64,000 bases of DNA from Streptomyces panaciradicis. Lineage in GTDB: Bacteria; Actinomycetota; Actinomycetes; Streptomycetales; Streptomycetaceae. Location of the stretch: positions 1-64,000 of the forward strand of contig NZ_JAMGBF010000078.1 of NCBI RefSeq assembly GCF_023516615.1, written 5' to 3'. The position numbers and the translations under genes were made by a program. A model generated the notes under the pieces. That model was given only the letters and a program-made list of their open reading frames with translations, did not search any database and was not told the DNA's origin. This document shows positions 17,324 to 26,669 of the stretch, piece after piece; the first letter of the stretch is position 1, and each line of letters opens with the position of its first letter.

Positions 17324-18121
17324 CTAGGGTGTGGGGATGCCCGCGGGGCGGGAGAGGCGGCCGAAGCGGGCCGGGACGCCCGGGGAGTACAGGACGCTCA
17401 CCGGCTCGCCCACCGGCGCGGGAAGGCCGGCGGCGGCCACCAGGTCCTCCTCGCACTCGAGCAGCTCGGCCCGGTGCAGGGGCCAGCGGGGGTGGGCGTT
17501 GCGCAGGTACGTCGGCCGGCCGAAGAACGCCGCGTGCATGCCCCAGCGGGCGGTCAGGAAGTGCTCCAGCTCCGTCGGCCGGGCGATGCGCTCGCCCACC
17601 CGTACGGTGATCCGGCTGTGCGCGCCGCGCGGGCCGGGCAGACGGCGGGAGCTGGTGTAGGTGACGGTGTCGCCGTCCGGGCCCACCGTCCTCTCCACGG
17701 CCATGCGGGACCACAGGTACGGCATCCGGAAGCCGAGCCGGCCCACGGCCACCGGGATCAGCCGGGAGGCGTCGAGCGAGCGGAACACCACCCCGCGCCG
17801 CCCGTGCCGGTCCACCGAGTACAGCCGCACGTTGGTCTCCGGGAAGGTGCCCAGGTAGGGGACGCCGGGCAGGTGCAGCCAGCCCACGCGGTGCATCCGG
17901 AACGCGACCAGGCCGACGTAGGTGACGCCGTCCAGGGTGTCGGGGACCGTGCCCGGCGGCAGGAGTCCGGCGACGTCGGCCGGGTCGGCGGCCCAGTGCA
18001 GGAAGGTCAGGTCGAGCCAGGACTGGGTGAGCAGGGGACGCGGTATCTCGCCCGGCGCGTCCGCGGTGACGGGTTCCGGCGGGACGGGGCCCGGTGACCG
18101 GGGCTCTCGGACGGACGGCAT
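17324..18121 (-). CDS. DUF2071 (YqjF-like) family protein
   Basis: 265 residues; ATG at 18121 chosen because sequence upstream in frame is low-complexity. The body matches the DUF2071 pattern: 'WLDLTFLHWAADPADVAGLLPPG' type opening, 'YVGLVAFRM', 'ETNVRLYS' and 'FFGRPTYLRN' blocks. The family is soluble and its function is unknown. No Shine-Dalgarno is visible, so a leaderless transcript is possible. It is divergent from the YwiC-like gene. Confidence 0.8.
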   Translation of the reverse strand: MPSVREPRSPGPVPPEPVTADAPGEIPRPLLTQSWLDLTFLHWAADPADVAGLLPPGTVPDTLDGVTYVGLVAFRMHRVGWLHLPGVPYLGTFPETNVRLYSVDRHGRRGVVFRSLDASRLIPVAVGRLGFRMPYLWSRMAVERTVGPDGDTVTYTSSRRLPGPRGAHSRITVRVGERIARPTELEHFLTARWGMHAAFFGRPTYLRNAHPRWPLHRAELLECEEDLVAAAGLPAPVGEPVSVLYSPGVPARFGRLSRPAGIPTP

Positions 18122-18295
18122 CGCGCCAGTATGCCCGGGCGCACCGGAGGCCTCTCCGGGCCCCCCGTCGTGTCCGGACGGGGGCGAGAAGGACCTTGGT
18201 CCCGGCGGAAGGGGACCAACGCACCCGGGTGCCGCGGCCGCCCGGTGACAGGCTGAGGGAGCCACGTCCGTACGGCCGGGAAGGGGATGGACAGC

Positions 18296-19045
18296 ATGGC
18301 TTCTCGTGCCGTACGGCGCTGGCTTCCGCAGCAGCACGGCGCCTGGGCGATGCTGGTGGCGCCGTTCCTCGCGGGCATGCTGATCGCCACGCCGACGCCC
18401 TGGGACGCCGTCCTGCTGCCCGCCTGGCTGCTCGGCTACCTCGCCGCGTACCACCTCCAGCAGTGGCTGCGGCTCGACCGCCTCTCGCGCAATCCGAAAG
18501 CTGCCGCACGGCACGTCCGCCCCGCCCTGACCTTCGCCGCCGCCCTGCTGCCGCTCGCTCTGGCGCTCGTCGTGCACGCGCCCTGGCTGCTGCTCGCCGC
18601 GGCCTGCGCGCTGCCGTTCCTGGCCGTCAACTGCTGGTACGCCCGGCACAACCGGGAGCGGGCCCTTCTCAACGGACTGGCCGCCGTGGTGCCGGCCTGC
18701 GGGATGCTCCCGGTGGCCGTGCTGCTCGGGGGCGGCACGGTCGGGCAGGCATGGCGGCCGGCCCTGGTCTGCCTGCTCTACTTCGCCGGCACGGTGTTCC
18801 ACGTCAAGACCATGATCCGCGAGCGCGACAGCCGCACGTACCTGCGGGCCTCGCGGGCGTACCACGCGGGGGCGCTGGTCGTGGCGTGCTTCCTGTCCCC
18901 CTGGGTCGCCGCCTTCTTCGCGCTCTGCCTGCTGCGGACCCTGGTCGTGCCGGCGCTGGGCCGGGTGCCGGTGCCGGTGGTCGGAGCGATCGAGGTCGCC
19001 CTGTCGCTGCTGCTGGTGGGGGTGCTCGTGCCGGTGTACGGCTGA
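18296..19045 (+). CDS. YwiC-like polytopic membrane protein
   Basis: About 249 residues with 7-8 predicted membrane helices. The N-terminus has the family signature 'WLPQQHGAWAML'. The frame opens at ATG 18287, but AAGGGGA at 18281-18287 is spaced correctly for the ATG at 18296, which is therefore preferred. Function is unknown; the helices and 'QQHGAW' opening recall prenyltransferase-like membrane folds, but that is weak. Confidence 0.8.
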   Translation: MASRAVRRWLPQQHGAWAMLVAPFLAGMLIATPTPWDAVLLPAWLLGYLAAYHLQQWLRLDRLSRNPKAAARHVRPALTFAAALLPLALALVVHAPWLLLAAACALPFLAVNCWYARHNRERALLNGLAAVVPACGMLPVAVLLGGGTVGQAWRPALVCLLYFAGTVFHVKTMIRERDSRTYLRASRAYHAGALVVACFLSPWVAAFFALCLLRTLVVPALGRVPVPVVGAIEVALSLLLVGVLVPVYG

Positions 19046-19140
19046 GCCTCCGCGACTCCTCGTGACCCGCGCGCTGGGCCAAGTGCGTGACGCGCCCACC
19101 AAGTGCGCTGTGAGCAGCCGGGATTCCCTACGATCGGCAC

Positions 19141-19581
19141 GTGGTCAACTTCCTGCTCGAACGCACGGCGCCGCTCTCCCCGCCCGAGGCCTGGCGCCGC
19201 CTCACCGACTGGCCCCGGCACGGCGAGGTGGTCCCGCTGACCCGGGTCTCGGTGCTCACGCCGGCACCGACGGGCGAGGGCACGGTCTTCGTGGCCCGCT
19301 CCGGAATCGGCCCGCTCGCCTTCGACGACCGGATGGAGGTCACCGTGTGGCGCCCGCCGACCGACGAGGAGCCGGGCATCTGCCGCCTGGTGAAGCGCGG
19401 CCGGGTGGTGCGGGGCTGGGCGGAGATCGAGGTGTGGCCGGGGCCGGGCGGGCGGGCCCGGGTGGTGTGGCGGGAGGAACTGGCGGTCCGGTTCCTGCCG
19501 GGCCTCTTCGACCCGCTGCTGGAACAGTCGGCCCGGCTGATGTTCGGGCGGGCGGCGAACCGGCTCCTGCGGATGCGGTGA
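19141..19581 (+). CDS. SRPBCC (START-like) family protein
   Basis: 146 residues from a GTG start. The pattern of an N-terminal strand, 'SPPEAWRRLTDWPRHGEVVPLT', several beta strands and a long C-terminal helix fits the polyketide cyclase/START-like fold that binds hydrophobic ligands. No catalytic residues can be assigned. It stands alone. Confidence 0.75.
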   Translation: MVNFLLERTAPLSPPEAWRRLTDWPRHGEVVPLTRVSVLTPAPTGEGTVFVARSGIGPLAFDDRMEVTVWRPPTDEEPGICRLVKRGRVVRGWAEIEVWPGPGGRARVVWREELAVRFLPGLFDPLLEQSARLMFGRAANRLLRMR

Positions 19582-19633
19582 CGGCCGCGCAGGACGCGGT
19601 GACGGCCCCGACGGCTCTGCGGGATACGGGAGT

Positions 19634-20785
19634 TCAGGCCACCGAGCCGATCCGGCGCGCGGGTGCCGCGGTCGGGTCGTGGTGGATCGGGGTGTGTGCG
19701 CCGGTCAGGGACACGCCGCTGCCGCCGCGCCGTTCGGCGACGATCTCGGAGGCGATCGACAGGGCCGTCTCCTCCGGCGTGCGGGCGCCGAGGTCGAGGC
19801 CGATCGGCGACCGCAGCCGGGCCAGCTCCAGCTCGGTGACGCCGACCTCGCGCAGCCGCTCGTTGCGGTCGAGGTGGGTGCGGCGGGAGCCCATCGCGCC
19901 GACGTAGGCCACCGGCAGGCGCAGCGCGAGCTGCAGCAGGGGGACGTCGAACTTGGCGTCGTGGGTCAGGACGCACAGGACGGTACGGCCGTCGACCGGG
20001 GTGCGCTCCAGGTACCGGTGGGGCCATTCGACGACGATCTCGTCGGCCTCCGGGAAGCGGGCGCGGGTGGCGAACACGGGGCGGGCGTCGCACACGGTCA
20101 CGTGGTAGTTCAGGAACTTGCCGACGCGGACCAGCGCCGACGCGAAGTCGATGGCGCCGAAGACGATCATCCGGGGCGGGGGGACGGAGGACTCCACGAG
20201 GACCGTGAGCGGTGCTCCGCAACGAGAGCCCTGCTCTCCGATCTCCAGGGTGCCTGTCCGCCCGGCGTCCAGGAAGGCCGCCGTCTCGCCCACGACCGTG
20301 CGGTCCAGCTCCGGATGGGCGCCGAAACCGCCGTCGTGGGAGCCGTCGGGCCGCACCACCAGGGCGCGGCCCAGCAGCTCGGGCGGCCCGGAGACGATCC
20401 GGGCCAGCGCCGCCGCCTCCCCTCGTGCGGCGGCGGCCAGCGCGGTCGCGGTCGCCGGGCGGCCGGGATCGCCGGCCCGCACCGGGGTGACGAGGACGTC
20501 GATGATGCCGCCGCAGGTCAGGCCCACGGCGAAGGCGTCCTCGTCGCTGTAGCCGAAGCGCTCCAGGACGGTTTCCCCGTCGTCCAGCGCCTGCCGGCAC
20601 AGCTCGTAGACGGCGCCCTCCACGCAACCGCCGGACACCGAGCCGATCGCCGTGCCGTCGCCGTCCACCGCGAGGGCGGCACCCGGCTGGCGCGGGGCGC
20701 TGCCGCCGACGGCCACCACGGTGGCCACGGCGAAGTCGCGGCCCTGCTCGACCCACCGGTTCAGCTCCTCGGCGATGTCCAGCAT
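19634..20785 (-). CDS. xdhC: XdhC/CoxI family molybdenum cofactor insertion factor
   Basis: 383 residues. The N-terminal XdhC_CoxI domain is seen in 'ATVVAVGGSAPRQPGAALAV' and 'GSVSGGCVEGAV', and the C-terminal Rossmann-like XdhC_C domain around 'RMIVFGAIDFASALVRVGKF' type sequence. Members bind the molybdenum cofactor and help its sulfuration and insertion into xanthine dehydrogenase. It lies at the end of the minus-strand run with the three dehydrogenase subunits and the purine permease, which supports the role. Confidence 0.9.
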   Translation of the reverse strand: MLDIAEELNRWVEQGRDFAVATVVAVGGSAPRQPGAALAVDGDGTAIGSVSGGCVEGAVYELCRQALDDGETVLERFGYSDEDAFAVGLTCGGIIDVLVTPVRAGDPGRPATATALAAAARGEAAALARIVSGPPELLGRALVVRPDGSHDGGFGAHPELDRTVVGETAAFLDAGRTGTLEIGEQGSRCGAPLTVLVESSVPPPRMIVFGAIDFASALVRVGKFLNYHVTVCDARPVFATRARFPEADEIVVEWPHRYLERTPVDGRTVLCVLTHDAKFDVPLLQLALRLPVAYVGAMGSRRTHLDRNERLREVGVTELELARLRSPIGLDLGARTPEETALSIASEIVAERRGGSGVSLTGAHTPIHHDPTAAPARRIGSVA

Positions 20786-20846
20786 CTGTCGGTCTCCTTC
20801 GGGGGTTGGGTGGAGGGCGTGGACGAGAGCGGGTTTCCCCGGGCGC

Positions 20847-22304
20847 CTAGTGCACGCCCATCCAGCTCTCGATCGGGTTCAGCGCGAAGTACACCAGGAA
20901 GATCGCCGTCAGGCCCCACATGAAGGCGCCGATCTCGCGGGCCTTGCCCTGGGCGGCCTTGATGGCGGTGTAGGAGATGACACCCGCGGCGACACCGGCG
21001 GTGATGCTGTAGGTGAACGGCATCACGACGACGGTCAGGAAGACCGGGATCGCGGTCGCGCGGTCGGCCCAGTCCACGTGCCGGGCGTTCATCAGCATCA
21101 TCGAGCCGATGACCACCAGGGCGGCGGACGCGACCTCCTGCGGGACGATCGCCGTCAGCGGGGTGAAGAACAGGCAGGCCGCGAAGAACAGGCCGGTGAT
21201 CACCGAGGCCAGTCCGGTACGGGCGCCCTCTCCGACGCCGGTGGCCGACTCGATGAAGACGGTCTGGCCGGAGCCGCCGGCCACCCCGCCGATCGCGCCG
21301 CCCGCGCCGTCGATGAACAGCGCCTTCGACAGCCCCGGCATCCGGCCCTTGTCGTCGGCCAGTTTCGCCTCGGTGCCCACGCCGATGATGGTGGCCATCG
21401 CGTCGAAGAACCCGGCGAGCACCAGGGTGAAGACGATCATGCCGACGGTCATCGCGCCGACCTTGCCCCAGCCGCCGAACTCGACGTGCCCCATGAGCGA
21501 GAAGTCGGGCATCGACACGGCGCTGCCGTGCAGTTCGGGGGCGCCGTTGGCCCACTGCCGGGGGTCGATGACGCCGGCCGCGTTGAGGATCGCGGCGACG
21601 ATCGTGCCGCTGACGATGCCGACGAGGATGGCGCCGGGGATGTTGCGGGCCTGCAGCATGAAGATCAGCAGCAGGGTGCCGGCGAACAACAGCACCGGCC
21701 AGCCCGCGAGTTCGCCCGCCGGGCCGAGGGTGACCGGGGTGGCCTTGCCCTGGTGCACGAAGCCGGCCTTGTAGAAGCCGATGAGGGCGATGAACAGGCC
21801 GATGCCCATCGTGATGCCGTGCTTGAGCGCGAGCGGGATCGCGTTCATGATCATCTCGCGCAGTCCGGTGACGACCAGCAGCATGATGACCACGCCGTAC
21901 ATCACGCACATGCCCATGGCCTGCGGCCAGGTCATCTGCGGGGCGACCTGCGAGGACAGCACGCCCGAGACGGACAGGCCGGCGGCCAGGGCCAGCGGGA
22001 CCTTGCCGACGAAGCCCATCAGCAGGGTGGAGAGTGCCGCCGCGAACGCGGTGGCGGTGATCAGGGCCTTCTGGTCGAGCGTGTCCCCCGCCACGTCCTT
22101 GCCGGACAGGATCAGGGGGTTGAGCAGGAGGATGTACGCCATCGCCATGAAGGTGGTGACGCCGCCGCGGACCTCGCGCGGAACGGTGGATCCCCGCCGG
22201 GATATGTGGAAGTACCGGTCGAGCCACGACCGTCCGGCGGGGACGCGGGTTCCTTCGCCCGCGTCCTCCGAGACGGTCTGCGGCTCCAGTGACTGCTGGG
22301 TCAT
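20847..22304 (-). CDS. NCS2 purine permease (AzgA-type)
   Basis: 485 residues with 12-14 membrane segments. Start 'MTQQSLEPQ' and the block 'EVRGGVTTFMAMAYILLLNP' are typical of the AzgA branch of NCS2 that takes up hypoxanthine, adenine and guanine by proton symport. The family motif region 'AGGSGQTVFIESATGVGEGART' is intact. Its place between the xanthine dehydrogenase subunits and XdhC indicates supply of purines for catabolism. Confidence 0.9.
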   Translation of the reverse strand: MTQQSLEPQTVSEDAGEGTRVPAGRSWLDRYFHISRRGSTVPREVRGGVTTFMAMAYILLLNPLILSGKDVAGDTLDQKALITATAFAAALSTLLMGFVGKVPLALAAGLSVSGVLSSQVAPQMTWPQAMGMCVMYGVVIMLLVVTGLREMIMNAIPLALKHGITMGIGLFIALIGFYKAGFVHQGKATPVTLGPAGELAGWPVLLFAGTLLLIFMLQARNIPGAILVGIVSGTIVAAILNAAGVIDPRQWANGAPELHGSAVSMPDFSLMGHVEFGGWGKVGAMTVGMIVFTLVLAGFFDAMATIIGVGTEAKLADDKGRMPGLSKALFIDGAGGAIGGVAGGSGQTVFIESATGVGEGARTGLASVITGLFFAACLFFTPLTAIVPQEVASAALVVIGSMMLMNARHVDWADRATAIPVFLTVVVMPFTYSITAGVAAGVISYTAIKAAQGKAREIGAFMWGLTAIFLVYFALNPIESWMGVH

Positions 22305-22474
22305 GTGGGCCTACTCCCAAGGTTCAAAGGGGCACCCGCGAACTGCTCTGAGTGATGCGGGATTTGGGAAGGTGCTGCGGCCGCACGACCCGGGGGACGG
22401 CCCGAGACGAACGAACTGGTTGCTCCGGGCGGCACGTCGGAATGTGACGTTCCCGTGCCGCCCGGAGAGATGTG

Positions 22475-24862
22475 CTACGCCGTGCCGGTCAGGTGTTCGG
22501 GCCGTACCGGCGTCCTGTTCAGCTCCAGGCCCGTCGCGTTCCGGATCGCCGCGAGGACGGCCGGGGTCGACGACAGGGTGGGAGCCTCGCCGATGCCGCG
22601 CAGCCCGTACGGCGCGTGGTCGTCGGCGAGTTCGAGCACGTCGACGGGGATGGTCGGCGTGTCGAGGATCGTGGGGATCAGGTAGTCCGTGAAGGAGGGG
22701 TTCCTGACCTTCGCCGTCTTCGGGTCGACGATGATCTCCTCCATCACCGCCACGCCCAGGCCCTGGGTGGTGCCGCCCTGGATCTGGCCGACGACGGACA
22801 GCGGGTTGAGCGCCTTGCCGACGTCCTGGGCGCAGGCCAGCTCGATCACCTTGACCAGGCCGAGCTCGGTGTCGACCTCGACGACGGCGCGGTGCGCGGC
22901 GAAGGAGTACTGGACGTGGCCGTTGCCCTGGCCGGTGCGCAGGTCGAAGGGCTCGGTGGGGCGGTGCCGCCACTCCTCCTCGACCTCGACGGCCTCGCCC
23001 TCCAGGACGTCGACGAGGTCGGCGAGGACCTCTCCGCCGTCGGTGACGACCTTGCCGCCCTCCAGCAGCAGCTCGGCGGTCGCCCACGCGGGGTGGTAGG
23101 TGCCGAACTTGCGGCGCCCGATCTCCAGCACCCGCTCGCGCACCAGCTCGCAGGCGTTCTTCACGGCGCCACCGGTGACGTAGGTCTGCCGGGAGGCGGA
23201 CGTCGAACCGGCCGAGCCCACCTGGGTGTCGGCGGGGTGGATGGTCACCTGGGCGACGCCGAGCTCGGTGCGGGCGATCTGGGCGTGGACGGTGACCCCG
23301 CCCTGGCCGACCTCGGCCATCGCGGTGTGCACGGTGGCGACGGGCTCGCCGCCGACGACCTCCATGCGGACCTTGGCGGTGGAGTAGTCGTCGAAACCCT
23401 CGGAGAAGCCGACGTTCTTGATGCCGACCGCGTAGCCGACACCTCGTACGACGCCCTCGCCGTGGGTGGTGTTGGACAGGCCGCCGGGCAGCTGCCGTAC
23501 GTCCGCGCCCTCGCTGGACTCCCACTGGCGCTCCGGCGGCATGGGCATCGCCTTGACGCGGCGCAGGAGTTCGGCGACGGGCGCCGGGGAGTCGACCGGC
23601 TGCCCGGTGGGCATGAGCGTGCCCTGCTCCATGGCGTTGAGCCGCCGGAACTCCACCGGGTCCATGCCGAGCCTCTTCGCCAGCTTGTCCATCTGCGCCT
23701 CGTAGGCGAAGCACGCCTGGACCGCGCCGAAGCCGCGCATGGCGCCGCAGGGCGGGTTGTTGGTGTAGAGGGCGATGGCCTCGATGTCGACGTCGTCGAC
23801 GACGTACGGGCCGACGGAGAGGGAGGAGGCGTTGCCGACGACGGCCGGGGAGGCGGAGGCGTAGGCGCCGCCGTCCAGCACGATCCGGCACTTCATGTGC
23901 GTGAGCTTGCCGTCCTTCGTCGCCCCGTGCTCGTAGTACAGCTTGGCCGGGTGGCGGTGGACGTGCCCGAAGAAGGACTCGAAGCGGTTGTAGACGATCT
24001 TGACGGGCTTGCCGGTGCGCAGGGCCAGCAGACAGGCGTGGATCTGCATCGACAGGTCCTCGCGGCCGCCGAAGGCGCCGCCGACGCCGGCCAGCGTCAT
24101 GCGCACCTTGTCCTCGGGCAGGCCGAGGACGGGCGCCATCTGGCGCAGGTCGGAGTGGAGCCACTGGGTGGCGATGTAGAGGTGGACGCCGCCGTCCTCC
24201 TCCGGGACCGCGAGGCCGGACTCGGGGCCCAGGAACGCCTGGTCCTGCATGCCGAAGGTGTACTCGCCCTCGACGATCACGTCGGCCCGCGCCCGGGCCG
24301 CCTCCACGTCGCCGCGGACGATCGGCTGGCGGTGCACGATGTTGGGGTGCGGGACATGGCCGATGTGGTGGTCGTCGCGGCCCTCGTGGACGAGGATCGC
24401 GTCGGGCGCGGTCGCGGAGGCCTCGTCGGTGATGACGGGCAGCTCGCGGTAGTCGACCCTGATCTTCGCCGCGGCGCGGCGGGCGGTCTCGGGGTGGTCG
24501 GCGGCGACGAGGGCGACCGGCTCGCCGTGGTGGCGTACCTTGCCGTGGGCGAGGACCGGGGTGTCCTGGATCTCCAGGCCGTAGTTCTTCACCTCGGTCG
24601 GCAGGTCGTCGTAGGTGAGGACCGCGTACACGCCCGGCGTGGCGAGCGCCTCGGCGGTGTCGATGGAGAGGATCTCGGCGTGCGCGACCGGGGAGCGCAG
24701 GATCTGCCCCCAGAGCATGTCCTCGTGCCACATGTCGGAGGAGTACGCGAACTCGCCGGTGACCTTGAGGGTGCCGTCGGGGCGGAGCGTGGACTCGCCG
24801 ATGCCGCCCTTGGTCTGCGAACCCTGGGTGATCTTCGTGGGGGTTCCGCTGGGGGAAGCCAT
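22475..24862 (-). CDS. xanthine dehydrogenase, molybdopterin-binding subunit
   Basis: 795 residues; the ATG at 24862 lies 2 bp from the Fe-S subunit stop. The N-terminal aldehyde-oxidase a/b hammerhead domain ('GTLKVTGEFAYSSDM') is followed by the Mo-pterin domains. Near the C-terminus 'RGIGEAPTLSSTPAV' carries the Glu expected as active-site base. With the FAD and 2Fe-2S subunits it forms the enzyme that oxidises hypoxanthine and xanthine to urate. The length fits the separate-subunit bacterial type. Confidence 0.92.
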   Translation of the reverse strand: MASPSGTPTKITQGSQTKGGIGESTLRPDGTLKVTGEFAYSSDMWHEDMLWGQILRSPVAHAEILSIDTAEALATPGVYAVLTYDDLPTEVKNYGLEIQDTPVLAHGKVRHHGEPVALVAADHPETARRAAAKIRVDYRELPVITDEASATAPDAILVHEGRDDHHIGHVPHPNIVHRQPIVRGDVEAARARADVIVEGEYTFGMQDQAFLGPESGLAVPEEDGGVHLYIATQWLHSDLRQMAPVLGLPEDKVRMTLAGVGGAFGGREDLSMQIHACLLALRTGKPVKIVYNRFESFFGHVHRHPAKLYYEHGATKDGKLTHMKCRIVLDGGAYASASPAVVGNASSLSVGPYVVDDVDIEAIALYTNNPPCGAMRGFGAVQACFAYEAQMDKLAKRLGMDPVEFRRLNAMEQGTLMPTGQPVDSPAPVAELLRRVKAMPMPPERQWESSEGADVRQLPGGLSNTTHGEGVVRGVGYAVGIKNVGFSEGFDDYSTAKVRMEVVGGEPVATVHTAMAEVGQGGVTVHAQIARTELGVAQVTIHPADTQVGSAGSTSASRQTYVTGGAVKNACELVRERVLEIGRRKFGTYHPAWATAELLLEGGKVVTDGGEVLADLVDVLEGEAVEVEEEWRHRPTEPFDLRTGQGNGHVQYSFAAHRAVVEVDTELGLVKVIELACAQDVGKALNPLSVVGQIQGGTTQGLGVAVMEEIIVDPKTAKVRNPSFTDYLIPTILDTPTIPVDVLELADDHAPYGLRGIGEAPTLSSTPAVLAAIRNATGLELNRTPVRPEHLTGTA

Positions 24863-24864
24863 GG

Positions 24865-25434
24865 TCAGACCGCCTCTCCCTGCCGGGCGGCCGCCAGGCG
24901 GACCGCGTCCATGATCTTCTCGTAGCCCGTGCAGCGGCACAGGTTGCCCGACAGCGCCTCGCGGATGTCCGCGTCGGTCGGGTTCGGGTTGTGCTCCAGC
25001 ATCTCGTCGGCGGCGACCAGCAGGCCGGGGGTGCAGAAGCCGCACTGGACGGCGCCGGCGTCGATGAACGCCTGCTGGATGGGGGCCAGTTCGGTGCCCT
25101 CGCCGGTCTGCGAGTCGGTGCCCCGGGCCTGCCAGCCCTTGGCCTCGTCCAGCGAGGTGCCGCAGGAGGTGCCGCACGACCGTGCCTTGGCGTAGTCCGC
25201 GAGTCCCTCGACGGTCACGACGTCCCGGCCCTCGACCTGCCCGGCCGCGACCAGGCACGAGCACACGGGCACGCCGTCCAGGCGGACCGTGCAGGAGCCG
25301 CACTCGCCCTGCTCGCAGGCGTTCTTGGAACCGGGAAGACCCAGGCGCTCGCGCAGCACGTACAGCAGGGACTCGCCCTCCCAGACGTCGTCGGCCTCCT
25401 GCGGACGTCCGTTGACGGTGAAGTTGACCCGCAT
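24865..25434 (-). CDS. xanthine dehydrogenase, [2Fe-2S] subunit with an unusual insertion
   Basis: 189 residues; the ATG at 25434 overlaps the FAD-subunit stop. Plant-type cluster ligands are C40, C45, C48 and C60. The second cluster uses C131, C134, C166 and C168 ('QCGFCTPG', 'NLCRCTGYE'). Between the two domains, residues about 80-114 form an extra segment containing 'SCGTSCGTS' (C87 and C91) not found in the usual 155-165-residue subunit. The subunit passes electrons from the Mo centre to FAD. Confidence 0.9.
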   Translation of the reverse strand: MRVNFTVNGRPQEADDVWEGESLLYVLRERLGLPGSKNACEQGECGSCTVRLDGVPVCSCLVAAGQVEGRDVVTVEGLADYAKARSCGTSCGTSLDEAKGWQARGTDSQTGEGTELAPIQQAFIDAGAVQCGFCTPGLLVAADEMLEHNPNPTDADIREALSGNLCRCTGYEKIMDAVRLAAARQGEAV

Positions 25435-26324
25435 CACGCAGCTCCCTCGGTGTGGCGGCGGGCGCCGCGGTACGACTCCCAGGTCCAGGTCAGCGTGCGG
25501 CGGGCCATGACTCCGACCGCGTGGCGGCGGTAGCTCGCGGTGCCGCGGACGTCGTCGATCGGGTTGCAGGCACCGGAGCACAGCTCCGCGAACTGCTTGG
25601 CGACCGACGGGGTGATGATCTTTCCGTTGTCCCAGAAACCGCCCTCCTCGAGCGCCGCGTTCAGGAACTCCTCCGCGGCCTTCGCCCGGACGGGGGTGGG
25701 GGCGGCCGAGCCGATGCCGGTGCGGACGGTGCGGGTCTCGGGGTGCAGGGCGAGACCGAAGGCGCACACGGCGATCACCATCGCGTTGCGCGTACCGACC
25801 TTGGAGTACTGCTGCGGGCCGTCGGCCTTCTTGATGTGCACGCTCTTGATGAGTTCGTCGGCGGCGAGGGCGTTGCGCTTCACACCGGTGTAGAACGCGT
25901 CGATCGGGATCAGGCGGGTGCCGCGCACCGACTCGACCTCGACCTCGGCGCCGGCCGCGAGCAGGGCGGGGTGGGCGTCGCCGGCCGGGGAGGCGGTGCC
26001 GAGGTTGCCGCCGACGCCGCCGCGGTTGCGGATCTGCGGGGAGGCCACGGTGTGCGAGGCGAGGGCGAGGCCCGGCAGCTCGGCGCGCAGGTTCTCCATG
26101 ATCTTCGTGTACGGGACGGAGGCCCCGAGACGCACGGTGTCCTCGCCGACCTCCCACTCGGTGAGGTCGGCGACGCGGTTCAGGTCGAGCAGGTACTCGG
26201 GCCGCCGATGGTCGAAGTTGATCTCGACCATCACATCGGTGCCGCCCGCAATGGGCACAGCGGTGGGGTGCTCGGCCTTCGCGGCGAGCGCCTCCTCCCA
26301 GCTGGCGGGGCGAAGGAAGTCCAT
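25434..26324 (-). CDS. xanthine dehydrogenase, FAD-binding subunit
   Basis: 296 residues; ATG at 26324 (MDFLRPASW) preferred over the upstream ATG at 26399, since family members begin here and AGAGAG precedes it. FAD-contact motifs are 'PIAGGTDVMVEI' and 'RNRGGVGGNLGTASPAGD'. It is the first gene of the purine catabolism run and is divergent from pucR. Confidence 0.92.
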   Translation of the reverse strand: MDFLRPASWEEALAAKAEHPTAVPIAGGTDVMVEINFDHRRPEYLLDLNRVADLTEWEVGEDTVRLGASVPYTKIMENLRAELPGLALASHTVASPQIRNRGGVGGNLGTASPAGDAHPALLAAGAEVEVESVRGTRLIPIDAFYTGVKRNALAADELIKSVHIKKADGPQQYSKVGTRNAMVIAVCAFGLALHPETRTVRTGIGSAAPTPVRAKAAEEFLNAALEEGGFWDNGKIITPSVAKQFAELCSGACNPIDDVRGTASYRRHAVGVMARRTLTWTWESYRGARRHTEGAA

Positions 26325-26669
26325 GACCGGCTCTCTTCTTCGTCTCGTGGGTGGAACGGATTTGAGCCACTTCCGGTGCGGCGGGACCGGCTCGTTCATA
26401 TGCAGTTCACGCGGAGTGGGGTCAGTACACAGCTCGGTACTCCATGGGGGTCAGTCACGGAAACCATGAAGGAGTTGGCTGGCCAGGGCGGGCATCTTGT
26501 AGATTCGTATGAACGGAGGCACTCAGTTACCTCCCTGTTTTCCTGTAGAAACGCAGGAGACAGCCCGGCGACCGAAGGGTGCGGCTACCGCGCCGTCCGG
26601 CGGACTTCTCCCTCCGGCCACCCTCTGGATTCATCGTAGATTTCGAGACATAGAACGGCGGCGACGAGA
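26325..26669. promoter_or_regulatory. divergent control region between xanthine dehydrogenase genes and pucR
   Basis: 345 bp without a gene. Two similar AT-richer sites occur: TTGTAGATTCGTATGAACGG at 26496-26515, and a related stretch at 26634-26658 that begins TCGTAGATTTCGAG and ends AGAACGG. Both face the pucR start, the second only 11 bp before it. They could be operator sites for autoregulation or promoter elements. The assignment is inference. Confidence 0.4.

Noticed and set aside
17324-19102. 592-residue minus-strand frame
   Set aside because: Only its C-terminal 265 residues are DUF2071; the rest is antisense to the YwiC-like gene.
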